From: Solirubrobacter sp963736505 | GTDB taxonomy: Bacteria; Actinomycetota; Thermoleophilia; Solirubrobacterales; Solirubrobacteraceae | Assembly (NCBI GenBank): GCA_963736505.1 | Contig: CAVTOZ010000003.1 | Coordinates: 1,550,001 to 1,614,000 of the forward strand | DNA length: 64,000 nt | Reading direction: 5' to 3' | The notes under the pieces: model-generated | Database searches by the model: none | What the model saw: the letters and a program-made list of their open reading frames with translations, nothing else | Told to the model about the DNA's origin: nothing | Shown here: positions 1-10,773 of the stretch, piece after piece | Layout: every line of letters starts with the position of its first letter | Numbering within the stretch: the stretch's first letter is position 1 | Position numbers and translations under genes: made by a program

Positions 1-473
1 GGCGGGTACGCGAACCTCGGGTCGGTGGGATCCGCGACCGTGTAGATGTCCGACGGCGCCGGCGCCGTGAGCGTTCCGTCGGCGCGTCCCCGGATCACGA
101 GGACCTGGCCGTTCTCCGGAATCGCCACCACGAGGTCCTCGCGACCATCACCATTGAGGTCGGCCGTCGCGAGCCGGTCCTCCGTCGCGAGGAGCGTGTT
201 GACTGGGACCGCGACGGACTGCGAGGGAGCCCACCCGTCGGGCAGGCTCCGGATCAACTCGACGACGCCGTGCCCGGCTGTGGCGATGTCGGCGATGCCA
301 TCGCCGTTGAAGTCGAGCACCGAGACGTCGCCCAGTTCGGCGCCGGCGATCGTGTCGGGACGGTCGAGAAACGGTCCGGACGCGCGCGCGCAGACGGGCG
401 ACGCGAACATGAGGACAGCGAGCAGGGCCACGAGCCACGGACCCGGCCGGCGAGTCGGCTTACGAATTCGCAT
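1..473 (-). CDS. Secreted FG-GAP/VCBS-repeat protein (N-terminal part, runs off the window)
   Basis: Reading leftwards from ATG at 473, an uninterrupted frame of 157 codons reaches the window edge, so the C-terminus is missing. Residues 1-30 form a basic N-region (MRIRKPTRRPG) followed by a hydrophobic stretch ending at an Ala-rich site, a typical Sec signal peptide. Two repeat cores are visible, DFNGDGIADI and DLNGDGREDLVVA, the calcium-binding FG-GAP/VCBS loop pattern found in extracellular beta-propellers. The protein is therefore probably secreted or surface-bound; ligand and role are unknown. No Shine-Dalgarno is obvious before the ATG. It is divergent from rpoB, sharing a 172-nt intergenic region. 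A start further downstream would lose the signal peptide, so 473 is preferred. Confidence 0.75.
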   Translation of the reverse strand, partial: MRIRKPTRRPGPWLVALLAVLMFASPVCARASGPFLDRPDTIAGAELGDVSVLDFNGDGIADIATAGHGVVELIRSLPDGWAPSQSVAVPVNTLLATEDRLATADLNGDGREDLVVAIPENGQVLVIRGRADGTLTAPAPSDIYTVADPTDPRFAYP

Positions 474-527
474 GACGAGCGCCGAGGACTACCGATCAGG
501 CGCGTCAGCGTCTTAACCAGCCGCCGG

Positions 528-533
528 TATACT
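528..533 (+). promoter_or_regulatory. Candidate -10 box (TATACT) of the distal rpoB promoter
   Basis: TATACT is a near-consensus -10 hexamer in otherwise GC-rich DNA, 112 nt before the rpoB start. No good -35 is seen 17 nt upstream. The overlapping GGTATA reads as TATACC on the other strand, so the same AT-rich island could also serve the divergent FG-GAP gene. Confidence 0.45.
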
Positions 534-559
534 GGCGCTAGACGGCTAGTGTCCTTTGA

Positions 560-589
560 GCGCCCTCCATGCCTGGAAGGCGCGTTTTT
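560..589 (+). terminator. Rho-independent terminator-like hairpin in the rpoB leader
   Basis: GCGCC-C-TCCA, loop TGCC, TGGA-A-GGCGC form a near-perfect stem (one C/A mismatch) followed by G and five Ts (585-589). The upstream gene is divergent, so no plus-strand gene exists for this to terminate. It lies between the TATACT box and rpoB, which makes it a candidate transcription attenuator. I see no obvious competing antiterminator stem. Confidence 0.6.
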
Positions 590-592
590 GCG

Positions 593-601
593 TGCTATTT
601 T
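593..601 (+). promoter_or_regulatory. Candidate extended -10 (TGcTATTTT), proximal rpoB promoter
   Basis: TG-C-TATTTT matches an extended -10 element just downstream of the hairpin. It would give a leader of about 38 nt that includes the GAGGAG ribosome-binding site (632-637) but bypasses the terminator-like hairpin. Confidence 0.35.
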
Positions 602-645
602 GCGTGGTCGCCCGCTCCACTCCGACCTCGTGAGGAGTCGCCGTC

Positions 646-4200
<3,555 letters not shown>

Positions 4201-4206
4201 CTCTCA

Positions 4207-4218
4207 GCTTATATAAGC
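4207..4218. promoter_or_regulatory. Perfect 12-bp AT-rich palindrome, candidate ArsR operator
   Basis: GCTTATATAAGC is a perfect inverted repeat lying 6 nt after the rpoB stop and 23 nt before the ArsR start. ArsR-family repressors bind AT-rich palindromes near their own promoter, so autoregulation is plausible. A GATACG-like -10 follows at about 4227. Inferred, not proven. Confidence 0.45.
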
Positions 4219-4241
4219 GAACACTGATACGATCCGGCGCC

Positions 4242-4568
4242 ATGCACGCGTTCGACGTGCTGGGCGATCCCGTCCGGCGCCGGATCCTCGAGCTGCTCGC
4301 CGACGGCGAGCGGTCCTCAGGCGCCGTGTGCGCCGTGATCCGGGAGGAGTTCGGGATCTCGCAGCCGGCCGTGTCGCAGCACCTGAAGGTGCTGCGCGAG
4401 GCCGGCTTCGCGACGGTGGCGCCGGACGGCGCACGGCGGCTGTACGCGCTCAACGGCGCACCGCTGCAGGACATCGACGCCTGGCTCGGGCGGTTCCGGC
4501 GCCACTGGGCGCAGCCGCTGGACGCGCTGGAGACAGAGCTCGCCCGAGGACGGAGGAGGACGCCGTGA
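4242..4568 (+). CDS. ArsR-family winged-helix transcriptional regulator
   Basis: A 108-aa protein starting MHAFDVLGDPVRRRILELLA, the classic opening of small ArsR/SmtB-type regulators. The recognition helix is SQPAVSQHLKVLREAGF at about residues 46-62. There is no cysteine cluster like that of metal-sensing ArsR proteins, so it belongs to the group that pairs with SRPBCC/AHSA1 proteins. The TGA stop overlaps the GTG start of the downstream SRPBCC gene (GTGA), so the two are translationally coupled. The start was set at the first ATG giving the family N-terminus, just after a palindrome that may be its operator. It sits where rpoC is normally found. Family assignment is firm; the target genes are unknown apart from probable autoregulation. 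Confidence 0.88.
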   Translation: MHAFDVLGDPVRRRILELLADGERSSGAVCAVIREEFGISQPAVSQHLKVLREAGFATVAPDGARRLYALNGAPLQDIDAWLGRFRRHWAQPLDALETELARGRRRTP

Positions 4569-5191
4569 TCGATGTGGTGCACGAGATCAACGCGGTCCGG
4601 CGGACCGTGGGGAGCCGGACGCTCGAGGCGGGCGCCGGCCACGTGGTGACGATCAGCCGCGTCTACGACGCCACGCTTGAAGAGCTGTGGGACGCGTGCA
4701 CGAGCGCGGAGCGGATCCCGCGCTGGTTCCTGCCGATCACGGGCGAGCTGGCGCCCGGCGGCCGCTACCAGCTCGAAGGCAACGCGGGCGGGACGATCGA
4801 GCGCTGCGACCCGCCGCACTCGTTCGCCGCCACGTGGGAGTTCGGCGGCACCGTCAGCGCGATCGAGCTCACGCTCACCGCGGAGACCGACACGACCACG
4901 CGCTTCGCGCTCCGGCACGTGCTGCCGGACGACGACCACTGGGCGCAGTTCGGTCCGGGCGCGACCGGCGTCGGGTGGGAACTGGGCCTGCTCGGGCTCG
5001 GCATGCACCTGCGCGGGGAGCCGAAGCCGCCGGACCCCGCCGTCTGGATGGCGTCCGACGAGGCCCGGCGCCTGATGACGCTGAGCAGCGAGCGCTGGGG
5101 CGACGCCGCCGCGGAGGCGGGCGAGGATCCCGGCCAGGCGCGAGCCGCCGCGGAGCGCACGACGGCCGCGTACGTGCCGGTCAGCCCTTGA
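4565..5191 (+). CDS. SRPBCC (AHSA1/START-like) domain protein
   Basis: A 208-aa protein with the AHSA1-type SRPBCC fold: ISRVYDATLEELWDACTS, RIPRWFLPITGELAPGGRY, and the strand-rich middle with CDPPHSFAATWEFGG. This fold makes a hydrophobic ligand pocket; ArsR-SRPBCC pairs are common in actinobacteria but their ligand is generally unknown. Its GTG start overlaps the ArsR stop by 4 nt, so co-translation is likely. The C-terminus extends past the domain with a polar segment (ASDEARRLMTLSSERWGDAA) similar to that of many actinobacterial homologues. The last 11 nt overlap the 3' end of the convergent permease gene. No catalytic role is claimed. Confidence 0.82.
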   Translation: MIDVVHEINAVRRTVGSRTLEAGAGHVVTISRVYDATLEELWDACTSAERIPRWFLPITGELAPGGRYQLEGNAGGTIERCDPPHSFAATWEFGGTVSAIELTLTAETDTTTRFALRHVLPDDDHWAQFGPGATGVGWELGLLGLGMHLRGEPKPPDPAVWMASDEARRLMTLSSERWGDAAAEAGEDPGQARAAAERTTAAYVPVSP

Positions 5192-5993
5192 CCGCGCCGC
5201 TCGTGAGCCCGCGGATCAGGTGGCGCTCGGCGAACGCGTAGAAGACCAGCGCGGGCACCATCGAGAGCGTCGTGAACGCGAGGATCTTGGCGATGTCGGC
5301 CGTGTACTGCGTGGAGTAGTTGGTCACGCCGAGCGGCAGCGTCCAGCGGTCGGAGTCGGTCAACACCACCAGCGGCAGCAGGAACGCGTTCCAGCTCCCG
5401 ACGATCGCGAGCACCGAGACGGTGGCGAGCACGGGACGCGAGAGCGGCAGCAGGATCCGCCAGAAGAAGCGGAACGGGCCGCAGCCGTCGATCGCGGCGG
5501 CGTCCTGCAGCTCGTTCGGGAAGCTGTGGAAGAACGGCCGCAGGATGATGATCGTCATCGGCAGCCCGAACGCGGCCTGCGGCAGGGCGACGCCCAACGG
5601 GTTGTCGAGCAGGCCCAGCTTGCGCACCATGATGAAGATCGGCAGGATCGCGACCGCGACGGGGAACAGCAGCCCGAGCGTGAACACGGCATAGAGGATC
5701 TCGCGCCCGGGGAACGCGAAGCGCGCGAAGACGAACGCGGCCAGCGCCGCGAGCGGCACCGTCAACAGGGTCGAGAGCAGCGCGATCAGCGTGCTGTTCC
5801 ACACCTGGCGCCAGAACGTGCCCGAGCCGAGGATCGAGCTGTAGTTGCCCCACACCCAGGGGTGCGGGAGCGCGACCGGCGACGCCGCGATCTGGCCGGT
5901 GTCGCGGAACCCGCCGAGGACGGCGTATGCCACCGGGATCAGCACGGCGGCCGCGACGATCACCGCCGCGAGGTAGAGCAGGACGCGCCTCAT
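5181..5993 (-). CDS. Carbohydrate ABC transporter permease (MalG/CUT1 type)
   Basis: A 270-aa inner-membrane protein with six predicted membrane segments. The EAA loop that contacts the ATPase reads NELQDAAAIDGCGPFRFFWR, and the MalG-type ending GLTSGAVKG is present. The start ATG at 5993 overlaps the stop of the upstream permease by 4 nt (ATGA). It forms one half of the translocation pore with the preceding permease, and the binding protein encoded first in the operon would deliver sugar. No ATPase gene lies nearby; actinobacterial CUT1 importers often share one MsiK-type ATPase encoded elsewhere. The gene converges on, and overlaps by 11 nt, the SRPBCC gene. Confidence 0.93.
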   Translation of the reverse strand: MRRVLLYLAAVIVAAAVLIPVAYAVLGGFRDTGQIAASPVALPHPWVWGNYSSILGSGTFWRQVWNSTLIALLSTLLTVPLAALAAFVFARFAFPGREILYAVFTLGLLFPVAVAILPIFIMVRKLGLLDNPLGVALPQAAFGLPMTIIILRPFFHSFPNELQDAAAIDGCGPFRFFWRILLPLSRPVLATVSVLAIVGSWNAFLLPLVVLTDSDRWTLPLGVTNYSTQYTADIAKILAFTTLSMVPALVFYAFAERHLIRGLTSGAVKG

Positions 5994-6958
5994 CGGCCCA
6001 TCGTGGTCAGGGCGCCATCGAGGTCGCGCCGCAGGACGAAGCGCTGGTAGGTCAGCGCGATCACGAGCGAGACGCCGAGCATGATCACCGCGACGGCGCT
6101 CGCGTAGCCGAACTGGAAGCGCTTGAACGCCCAATCGACCATGTAGACCGCCATCGTGTTCGACGCGTGGACCGGGCCTCCGCCCGTCATCACCCACACG
6201 AGGTCGAACAGCTGGATCGCGCCGATGATCGACAGGAACGCCGAGATCCGGATCGTCGGCCCGAGCAGCGGCAGCGTGATGTAGCGGAAGATCTGCCAGG
6301 GCCGCGCGCCGTCGATCGCCGCCGCCTCCTCGAGCTCGCGCGGGATCTGCTGCAACCCCGCCAGGTACAGGACCATGTGGAAGCCGAAGTACTTCCACGA
6401 GATCGCGGCGAAGACGGTGTAGAGCACGATCCCGGGGTCCGCGAGCCACTCGTGCGTGCCGATCCCGACGGTCGTCAGCGACTGGTCGGCGAGCCCGTGC
6501 GGCTGCAGCATCAGCGTCCAGATCACGCCGGTGACGACCTCCGAGAGCACGAACGGGGCGAAGTACAGGACGCGCAGGAGCGCGCGCCCGTGCATCCGCG
6601 TGTTGAGCATCAGCGCGATCGCGAGCGCGAACGGCAGCTGCACGCACAGCGACAGCACGATGAAGATCCCGTTGTGCTTCAGGGCCCCGACGAAGACGTC
6701 GTCGGAGAACGCGCGCTTGAAGTTGTCCAGGCCGACGAAGTCGTCGAGCGGCCCGAGCCCGTTCCAGCGGAAGCCGCTGTAGTACATCGCCTGCAGCACC
6801 GGCGCGACCACGAGCAGCAGGTAGAGCGCCAGCGCCGGCGCCAGGAACAGCGCGATCGTGGCCCACCGGCGCCGCGCGCGAGCACGTCGCGCGCGGCGCA
6901 CGGGAGCCGGCAGCACCAGGCGGCCGGCGACCGCCTCGCTATCCGGCCTTTGCGGCAT
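5990..6958 (-). CDS. Carbohydrate ABC transporter permease (MalF/CUT1 type)
   Basis: A 322-aa permease with a basic cytoplasmic N-terminus (RRARRARARRRW) followed by six membrane spans. The EAA motif EEAAAIDGARPWQIFRYITL is well conserved and lies at about residues 213-232. It pairs with the MalG-like permease directly downstream (4-nt ATGA overlap) and with the lipoprotein-type binding protein upstream, whose 3' end it overlaps by 20 nt. Together they form a sugar importer belonging to the adjacent LacI/GH5 locus. The transported sugar cannot be named; the neighbouring GH5 enzyme suggests a beta-linked oligosaccharide. Confidence 0.93.
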   Translation of the reverse strand: MPQRPDSEAVAGRLVLPAPVRRARRARARRRWATIALFLAPALALYLLLVVAPVLQAMYYSGFRWNGLGPLDDFVGLDNFKRAFSDDVFVGALKHNGIFIVLSLCVQLPFALAIALMLNTRMHGRALLRVLYFAPFVLSEVVTGVIWTLMLQPHGLADQSLTTVGIGTHEWLADPGIVLYTVFAAISWKYFGFHMVLYLAGLQQIPRELEEAAAIDGARPWQIFRYITLPLLGPTIRISAFLSIIGAIQLFDLVWVMTGGGPVHASNTMAVYMVDWAFKRFQFGYASAVAVIMLGVSLVIALTYQRFVLRRDLDGALTTMGR

Positions 6959-8252
6959 TCGCGATCTGCTTCGCGACGGCCTCCGGCGTCGCCTTGCCGG
7001 CGAACAGCTCCTGCACCGCGTCGTTGACGGCCTGCCCGACCGCCGGCGCGTACGCCTGGTCGAGGTAGAGCTGCACGAACGAGGCCTTGCCGCGGGCGTC
7101 GAGCACGGACTTCATGTTCGGGTCCTCGACGGAGTCCTCGGTGCCCTTCGTCACCGGCAGCAGCGCGCCGCTGGCGCCGGCCTTGGAGGCGATCTCGTCG
7201 CTGAGCAGGAACTTCAGGAAGTCGATCGCTTCCGGCGGCGCGTCCTTGCCGATCGCGAAGCCGTCGCCGCCGCCGAACTGCTCGCCCGGCTGCCCGGCGC
7301 CACCGTCGACGGAGGGGAAGGGGAACCAGCCGAGGTCGTCGCCGAGGCCCTTCTTGTCCTTGGTGTTGGCGTTGAACGTCGACGGCGCCCACTGGCCCAT
7401 GAGGTCCATCGCGGCGCGACCGTTGCCCATCGTGGCGGCCTCGCCGCCGGCGCCGTCCCACGGCGCGGCGAGGAAGCCGGCCTGGAAGGGCTTGAGGTCG
7501 ATCAACTTCTTCAGCTCGGCGCCGGCCTTGATGAACCCGGCTGTGTCGAACGATCCGTCCTCACCGGCCTTGGCCATCGCGTCCTTGCCGGCGATCCGCA
7601 GCGACAGGTTCGCCCACCAGAACATGCCGGGCCACTTGTCCTTCTCGCCGACCGCCAGCGGCGTGACGCCGGAGGCCTTGAGCTTGCTCACGTCTGCGAG
7701 GAAGTCCGACCAGGTCGCCGGCGGCGTGTCGATGCCGGCCTTGGAGAAGAGCTTCTTCGAGTACCAGACGCCGACCATGCCGAGGTTGTACGGCATTCCG
7801 TACTGCTTGCCGTCCACCTGGTAGAGGCCCACGCCGGCCGGGTTGATGTTGCCGACCCACGGCGCGACGGCCTTCGTGATGTCCTGCACCAGGCCCGCGT
7901 CGGCCTGCTCCTTGAGCGTGCCGCCGCCCCACGACTGGAAGATGTCGGGCACCTTCCCGCCCTGCATCGTGGTCGTCAGCTTGGACTTGAACGCCTCGTT
8001 CTCGAGCACGGTGATCTTGATCGTGACGTTCGGATGGGCCGCGTGGTACTGGTCGGCCGCGTTCTGCCAGATCGTCTTCATCGGGTCGTTGTTGGAGATG
8101 TGCCACCACTCGATGGTCACGGGCTTGGCCGGGGAGGTCTTGCTCGCCGACGACGAGGACGTGCTCTTGGCGTCGTCACCGCCTCCGCAGCCGGCGACGA
8201 CCAGCGCCGCGGCCGCCATCACCCCGAGCGCCCAGCGAATCGACTTCACCAT
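6939..8252 (-). CDS. Extracellular sugar-binding lipoprotein of CUT1 ABC importer
   Basis: A 437-aa binding protein of the MalE/UgpB type. The start is placed at MVKSIRWALG because AGGAGGAGAGG lies just upstream; an earlier ATG (8270) overlaps this ribosome-binding site and is less likely. A lipobox (VVAGC) ends the signal peptide, followed by a Ser-rich linker. Family features include EWWHISNNDP, GKVPDIFQSW, GMPYNLGMVGVWYSK and a C-terminal helix region. It captures sugar outside the membrane and delivers it to the two permeases encoded downstream (overlap 20 nt). It is the second gene after LacI (31-nt gap), so the order is regulator, binding protein, permease, permease. CGAAAG-type half-sites upstream of LacI suggest repression until sugar is present. 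Confidence 0.92.
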   Translation of the reverse strand: MVKSIRWALGVMAAAALVVAGCGGGDDAKSTSSSSASKTSPAKPVTIEWWHISNNDPMKTIWQNAADQYHAAHPNVTIKITVLENEAFKSKLTTTMQGGKVPDIFQSWGGGTLKEQADAGLVQDITKAVAPWVGNINPAGVGLYQVDGKQYGMPYNLGMVGVWYSKKLFSKAGIDTPPATWSDFLADVSKLKASGVTPLAVGEKDKWPGMFWWANLSLRIAGKDAMAKAGEDGSFDTAGFIKAGAELKKLIDLKPFQAGFLAAPWDGAGGEAATMGNGRAAMDLMGQWAPSTFNANTKDKKGLGDDLGWFPFPSVDGGAGQPGEQFGGGDGFAIGKDAPPEAIDFLKFLLSDEIASKAGASGALLPVTKGTEDSVEDPNMKSVLDARGKASFVQLYLDQAYAPAVGQAVNDAVQELFAGKATPEAVAKQIANAAKAG

Positions 8253-8283
8253 CGTCCTCTCCTCCTTCATCCGATGTTGCCCT

Positions 8284-9282
8284 TCACGCCCCCGCAGGGG
8301 CGCAGGTGCTCTGGCGCACGACCAGCGTCGTCGCGAGCTCGACGCGCCGGTCCTCGCCCTGGCCGAGCACCAGGCGAGCCGCCGTCGCCGCCATCTCCGT
8401 CAGCGGCTGGCGGACCGTGGTCAATGGCGGCCCCACCCAGCGCGCCATCGGCAGGTCGTCGAACCCGATGACGCTGAGCTGCCGCGGGACCTCGACGCCG
8501 AGGACCCGAGCGGCCTCGTAGACGCCGAACGCCTGGAGATCCGAGCCCGCGAAGATCGCGGTCGGCGGCTCCTCGAGCTTGAGCAGCGACTGTCCCTGCT
8601 CGTAGCCCGCCTCGACATGGAACGTCCCCCAGCGGATCAGCTCGGGATCGACCTCCATCCCGGCCGTCTCCAGCGCCGCGCGGTAGCCGTCGACGCGCGC
8701 GCGGCTGCAGAGCATGCCGGGCGGGCCGCCGATCATCCCGATGCGCCGGTGCCCCAGCTCGAGCAGATGGCGCGTGGCCGTGAGGCCGCCGTTCCAGTTG
8801 GTCGCCCCGACCGATGGCACGCCGCCCGCCGGCTCCCCGGCGGGATCGACGACCACGAACGGGATGCTGCGCGCGTTCAGGCGCGCGATCTGCCGGGGGG
8901 TGACCTCGGACACGACGAGGATCAGCCCGGCACTGCGCCGTGCCGCCACCGCGTCGACCCACGAGCGCCCGAGTGCCCCTGGCCCTTCCTGGGCCGATAG
9001 GACGACGCCGAGGCCGTTCTCTCTCGCGACCTCCTCGACGCCCTTGATGATCTCCATCGCCCATGGGCTCTCGAGCTCGTTGAACACGACGTCGAGCAGC
9101 TGCGCGCGGGACTCGCGGCCGGGCGTGGGGCGCCGGTAGCCGTGCTCCTGCAGCAGGTGCTCCACGCGTGCGCGCGTCTCGGGCGCGACGTCGTCGCGCC
9201 CGTTGACCACCTTCGACACCGTCGGCACGGACACGCCGGCGGCATCCGCGATGTGCGCGATCGTCACGCGCCCTGAGGTCAT
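8284..9282 (-). CDS. LacI-family transcriptional repressor
   Basis: A 332-aa repressor with the N-terminal LacI helix-turn-helix TIAHIADAAGVSVPTVSKVV and hinge region (residues 6-60), then a periplasmic-binding-protein-like sugar domain (DVVFNELESPWAMEIIKGVE, FVVVDPAGEP, VIGFDDLPMARWVGPPLTTV). It probably senses a sugar entering through the importer encoded immediately downstream on the same strand. Its promoter region is shared with the divergent GH5 gene and contains several CTTTCG(A) half-sites and two perfect inverted repeats, so it likely controls both directions including itself. Similar CGAAA-N-TTTCG boxes are known from actinobacterial xylan/xylooligosaccharide genes; whether xylosides are the inducer here is inference. 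Confidence 0.93.
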   Translation of the reverse strand: MTSGRVTIAHIADAAGVSVPTVSKVVNGRDDVAPETRARVEHLLQEHGYRRPTPGRESRAQLLDVVFNELESPWAMEIIKGVEEVARENGLGVVLSAQEGPGALGRSWVDAVAARRSAGLILVVSEVTPRQIARLNARSIPFVVVDPAGEPAGGVPSVGATNWNGGLTATRHLLELGHRRIGMIGGPPGMLCSRARVDGYRAALETAGMEVDPELIRWGTFHVEAGYEQGQSLLKLEEPPTAIFAGSDLQAFGVYEAARVLGVEVPRQLSVIGFDDLPMARWVGPPLTTVRQPLTEMAATAARLVLGQGEDRRVELATTLVVRQSTCAPAGA

Positions 9283-9298
9283 GGCCGGACCGTACCAG

Positions 9299-9326
9299 CT
9301 TTCGAGAGACTTTCGAAGAGATTTCG
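9299..9326. promoter_or_regulatory. Cluster of CTTTCGA half-sites upstream of the LacI gene
   Basis: CTTTCGA (9299-9305), CTTTCGAA (9310-9317) and ATTTCG (9321-9326) are spaced about one helical turn apart. TTCGA and TCGAA form an inverted pair with 7 nt between. They share the half-site of the two perfect operators to the right and lie next to the LacI start, so they are candidate autoregulatory sites. Confidence 0.45.
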
Positions 9327-9330
9327 TCTA

Positions 9331-9358
9331 TTGACAGCCGAAAGTCTTTCGATAGGGT
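9331..9358 (+). promoter_or_regulatory. Promoter TTGACA-N16-TAGGGT of the GH5 gene
   Basis: A perfect -35 TTGACA (9331-9336) is followed after 16 nt by TAGGGT (9353-9358). Transcription would start about 7 nt downstream, at or next to the GTG start codon at 9366, which predicts a leaderless mRNA. The spacer contains a perfect inverted-repeat operator. Confidence 0.6.
9339..9351. promoter_or_regulatory. LacI-type operator O1, perfect inverted repeat in the promoter spacer
   Basis: CGAAAG-T-CTTTCG is a perfect 13-bp inverted repeat lying wholly between the -35 and -10 boxes. A repressor bound here would block RNA polymerase directly. Confidence 0.6.
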
Positions 9359-9365
9359 CCCAGGT

Positions 9366-10766
9366 GTGGAGATCGGAGACCGAAACTTTCGGAAGCTTTC
9401 CGTCCAAGGCGACGGCGTCGTCGACGGCGACGGCGCGCGCGTGATCCTGCGCGGCGTGGGCCTCGGCGGCTGGATGAACATGGAGAACTTCATCACCGGC
9501 TATCCCGCCAACGAGAGCGCGATGCGAGCGGCCGTGGCGGGCGTGCTGGGGGCCGAGCGGGCCGAGCGGTTCTTCGACCGCCTGCTCGACGCGTTCTTCT
9601 CCGGAGCGGACGCCGCGCTGCTCGCCGAGGTCGGCGTCAACTGCGTGCGGCTGCCGATCAACCAGCGCCACTTCGAGCGCGACGAAGCGCCCGTTCGCGA
9701 GGAGGGCTTCGCCCGGCTCGACCGCGCGATCCGCGTGCTCGGCGAGCACGGCATCTACAGCGTGATCGACCTGCACGCGGTGCCGGGCTGCCAGAACCAG
9801 CACTGGCATTCCGACAACCCGACGCATATTGCCGCCTTCTGGCAGCACCGCCACTTCCAGGACCGCGTCGTGAGCCTGTGGCGGGCGCTCGCCGCCCGCT
9901 ACCGCGACGAGCCGTGGGTGGCGGGCTACAACCTGCTCAACGAGCCGGCCGACGAGGGCGGCGCCGTCGTCGGCCCGTTCTACGAGCGCCTGATGGCGGC
10001 GATCCGCGAGATCGATCCCGCGACGATCGCGTTCATCGACGGCAACACGTACTCGACGGACTTCTCGCAGTTCGGCGAGCCGTACCCGAACGCGATCTAC
10101 GCGTGCCACGACTACGCGCGCGCCGGCATGGCGTTCGGCGGCCCGTACCCGGGCGACACCGACGGCCACTGGGTCGACCGCGACAGCGTCGAGGCGACGT
10201 TCCTCGCGCGCACGCGCTTCCAGCGCGAGACGGGGACGCCGATCTGGGTCGGCGAGTTCGGCCCCGTCTACACCGGCGATCCCGAGCGCGACGAGCAGCG
10301 CTACCAGCTGCTCGCCGACCAGCTGGAGATCTACCAGCGCCACGCGGCCGGCTGGTCGATCTGGACCTACAAGGACGTCGGCCTCCAAGGCCTCGTGCAC
10401 ACGGCGCCGGACAGCGCGTACATGCGGCGCTTCGGCGATCTGATCGCGAAGAAGGCCCGTCTCGGCGTGGACTCCTGGGGCTCGACGGACCAGGAGGTCC
10501 CGGGCGTCGTCGAGCCCGTGCACGAGCTGATCGCGCGCGAGTTCCCGGACTGGCGGCCGTATCCCTGGAGCCCGCGCGCGACGACCGACGACATCGTGCG
10601 CCACATCCTGTTCGCGCAGGCGATGCTGCCTGAGTACGCCGAGCGCTTCCGCGGGCTCGAGGACGCGGAGCTCGACGCGCTGGCGGACTCGTTCGCGCTC
10701 GCCGCCTGCGTGCGGCGGACGCGGCTGTGCGACCTGCTCGCGTCGCAGATCGGCGCCGTGGCCTGA
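9366..10766 (+). CDS. Intracellular glycoside hydrolase family 5 (cellulase-like)
   Basis: A 466-aa retaining glycosidase with a GH5 TIM barrel. Key features are RGVGLGGWMNMENF near the N-terminus, VNCVRLPINQRHF, the acid/base Glu193 in NLLNEP, the nucleophile Glu297 in WVGEFGP, and WSIWTYKDVG. There is no signal peptide, so it acts in the cytoplasm on imported oligosaccharides. It is divergent from the LacI regulator and its sugar ABC operon, sharing one operator-rich promoter. GTG at 9366 is supported by position relative to the promoter (probable leaderless transcript) rather than by a Shine-Dalgarno. About 90 residues follow the barrel (from DSWGSTDQ) and are helical and family-specific. 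Substrate is probably a beta-glucan, mannan or related oligosaccharide; not resolvable from sequence. Confidence 0.88.
   Translation: MEIGDRNFRKLSVQGDGVVDGDGARVILRGVGLGGWMNMENFITGYPANESAMRAAVAGVLGAERAERFFDRLLDAFFSGADAALLAEVGVNCVRLPINQRHFERDEAPVREEGFARLDRAIRVLGEHGIYSVIDLHAVPGCQNQHWHSDNPTHIAAFWQHRHFQDRVVSLWRALAARYRDEPWVAGYNLLNEPADEGGAVVGPFYERLMAAIREIDPATIAFIDGNTYSTDFSQFGEPYPNAIYACHDYARAGMAFGGPYPGDTDGHWVDRDSVEATFLARTRFQRETGTPIWVGEFGPVYTGDPERDEQRYQLLADQLEIYQRHAAGWSIWTYKDVGLQGLVHTAPDSAYMRRFGDLIAKKARLGVDSWGSTDQEVPGVVEPVHELIAREFPDWRPYPWSPRATTDDIVRHILFAQAMLPEYAERFRGLEDAELDALADSFALAACVRRTRLCDLLASQIGAVA
9380..9392. promoter_or_regulatory. LacI-type operator O2 inside the GH5 coding start
   Basis: CCGAAA-C-TTTCGG is a second perfect 13-bp inverted repeat, centred 41 bp from the centre of O1 (about four helical turns). 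It lies just downstream of the predicted transcription start and within the first codons of the GH5 gene. Confidence 0.5.
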
Positions 10767-10773
10767 GCGCCGT

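Noticed and set aside
8253..8270. Upstream ATG (8270) as start of the sugar-binding lipoprotein
   Set aside because: It lies within the AGGAGGAGAGG ribosome-binding site and adds six residues before a normal signal peptide.
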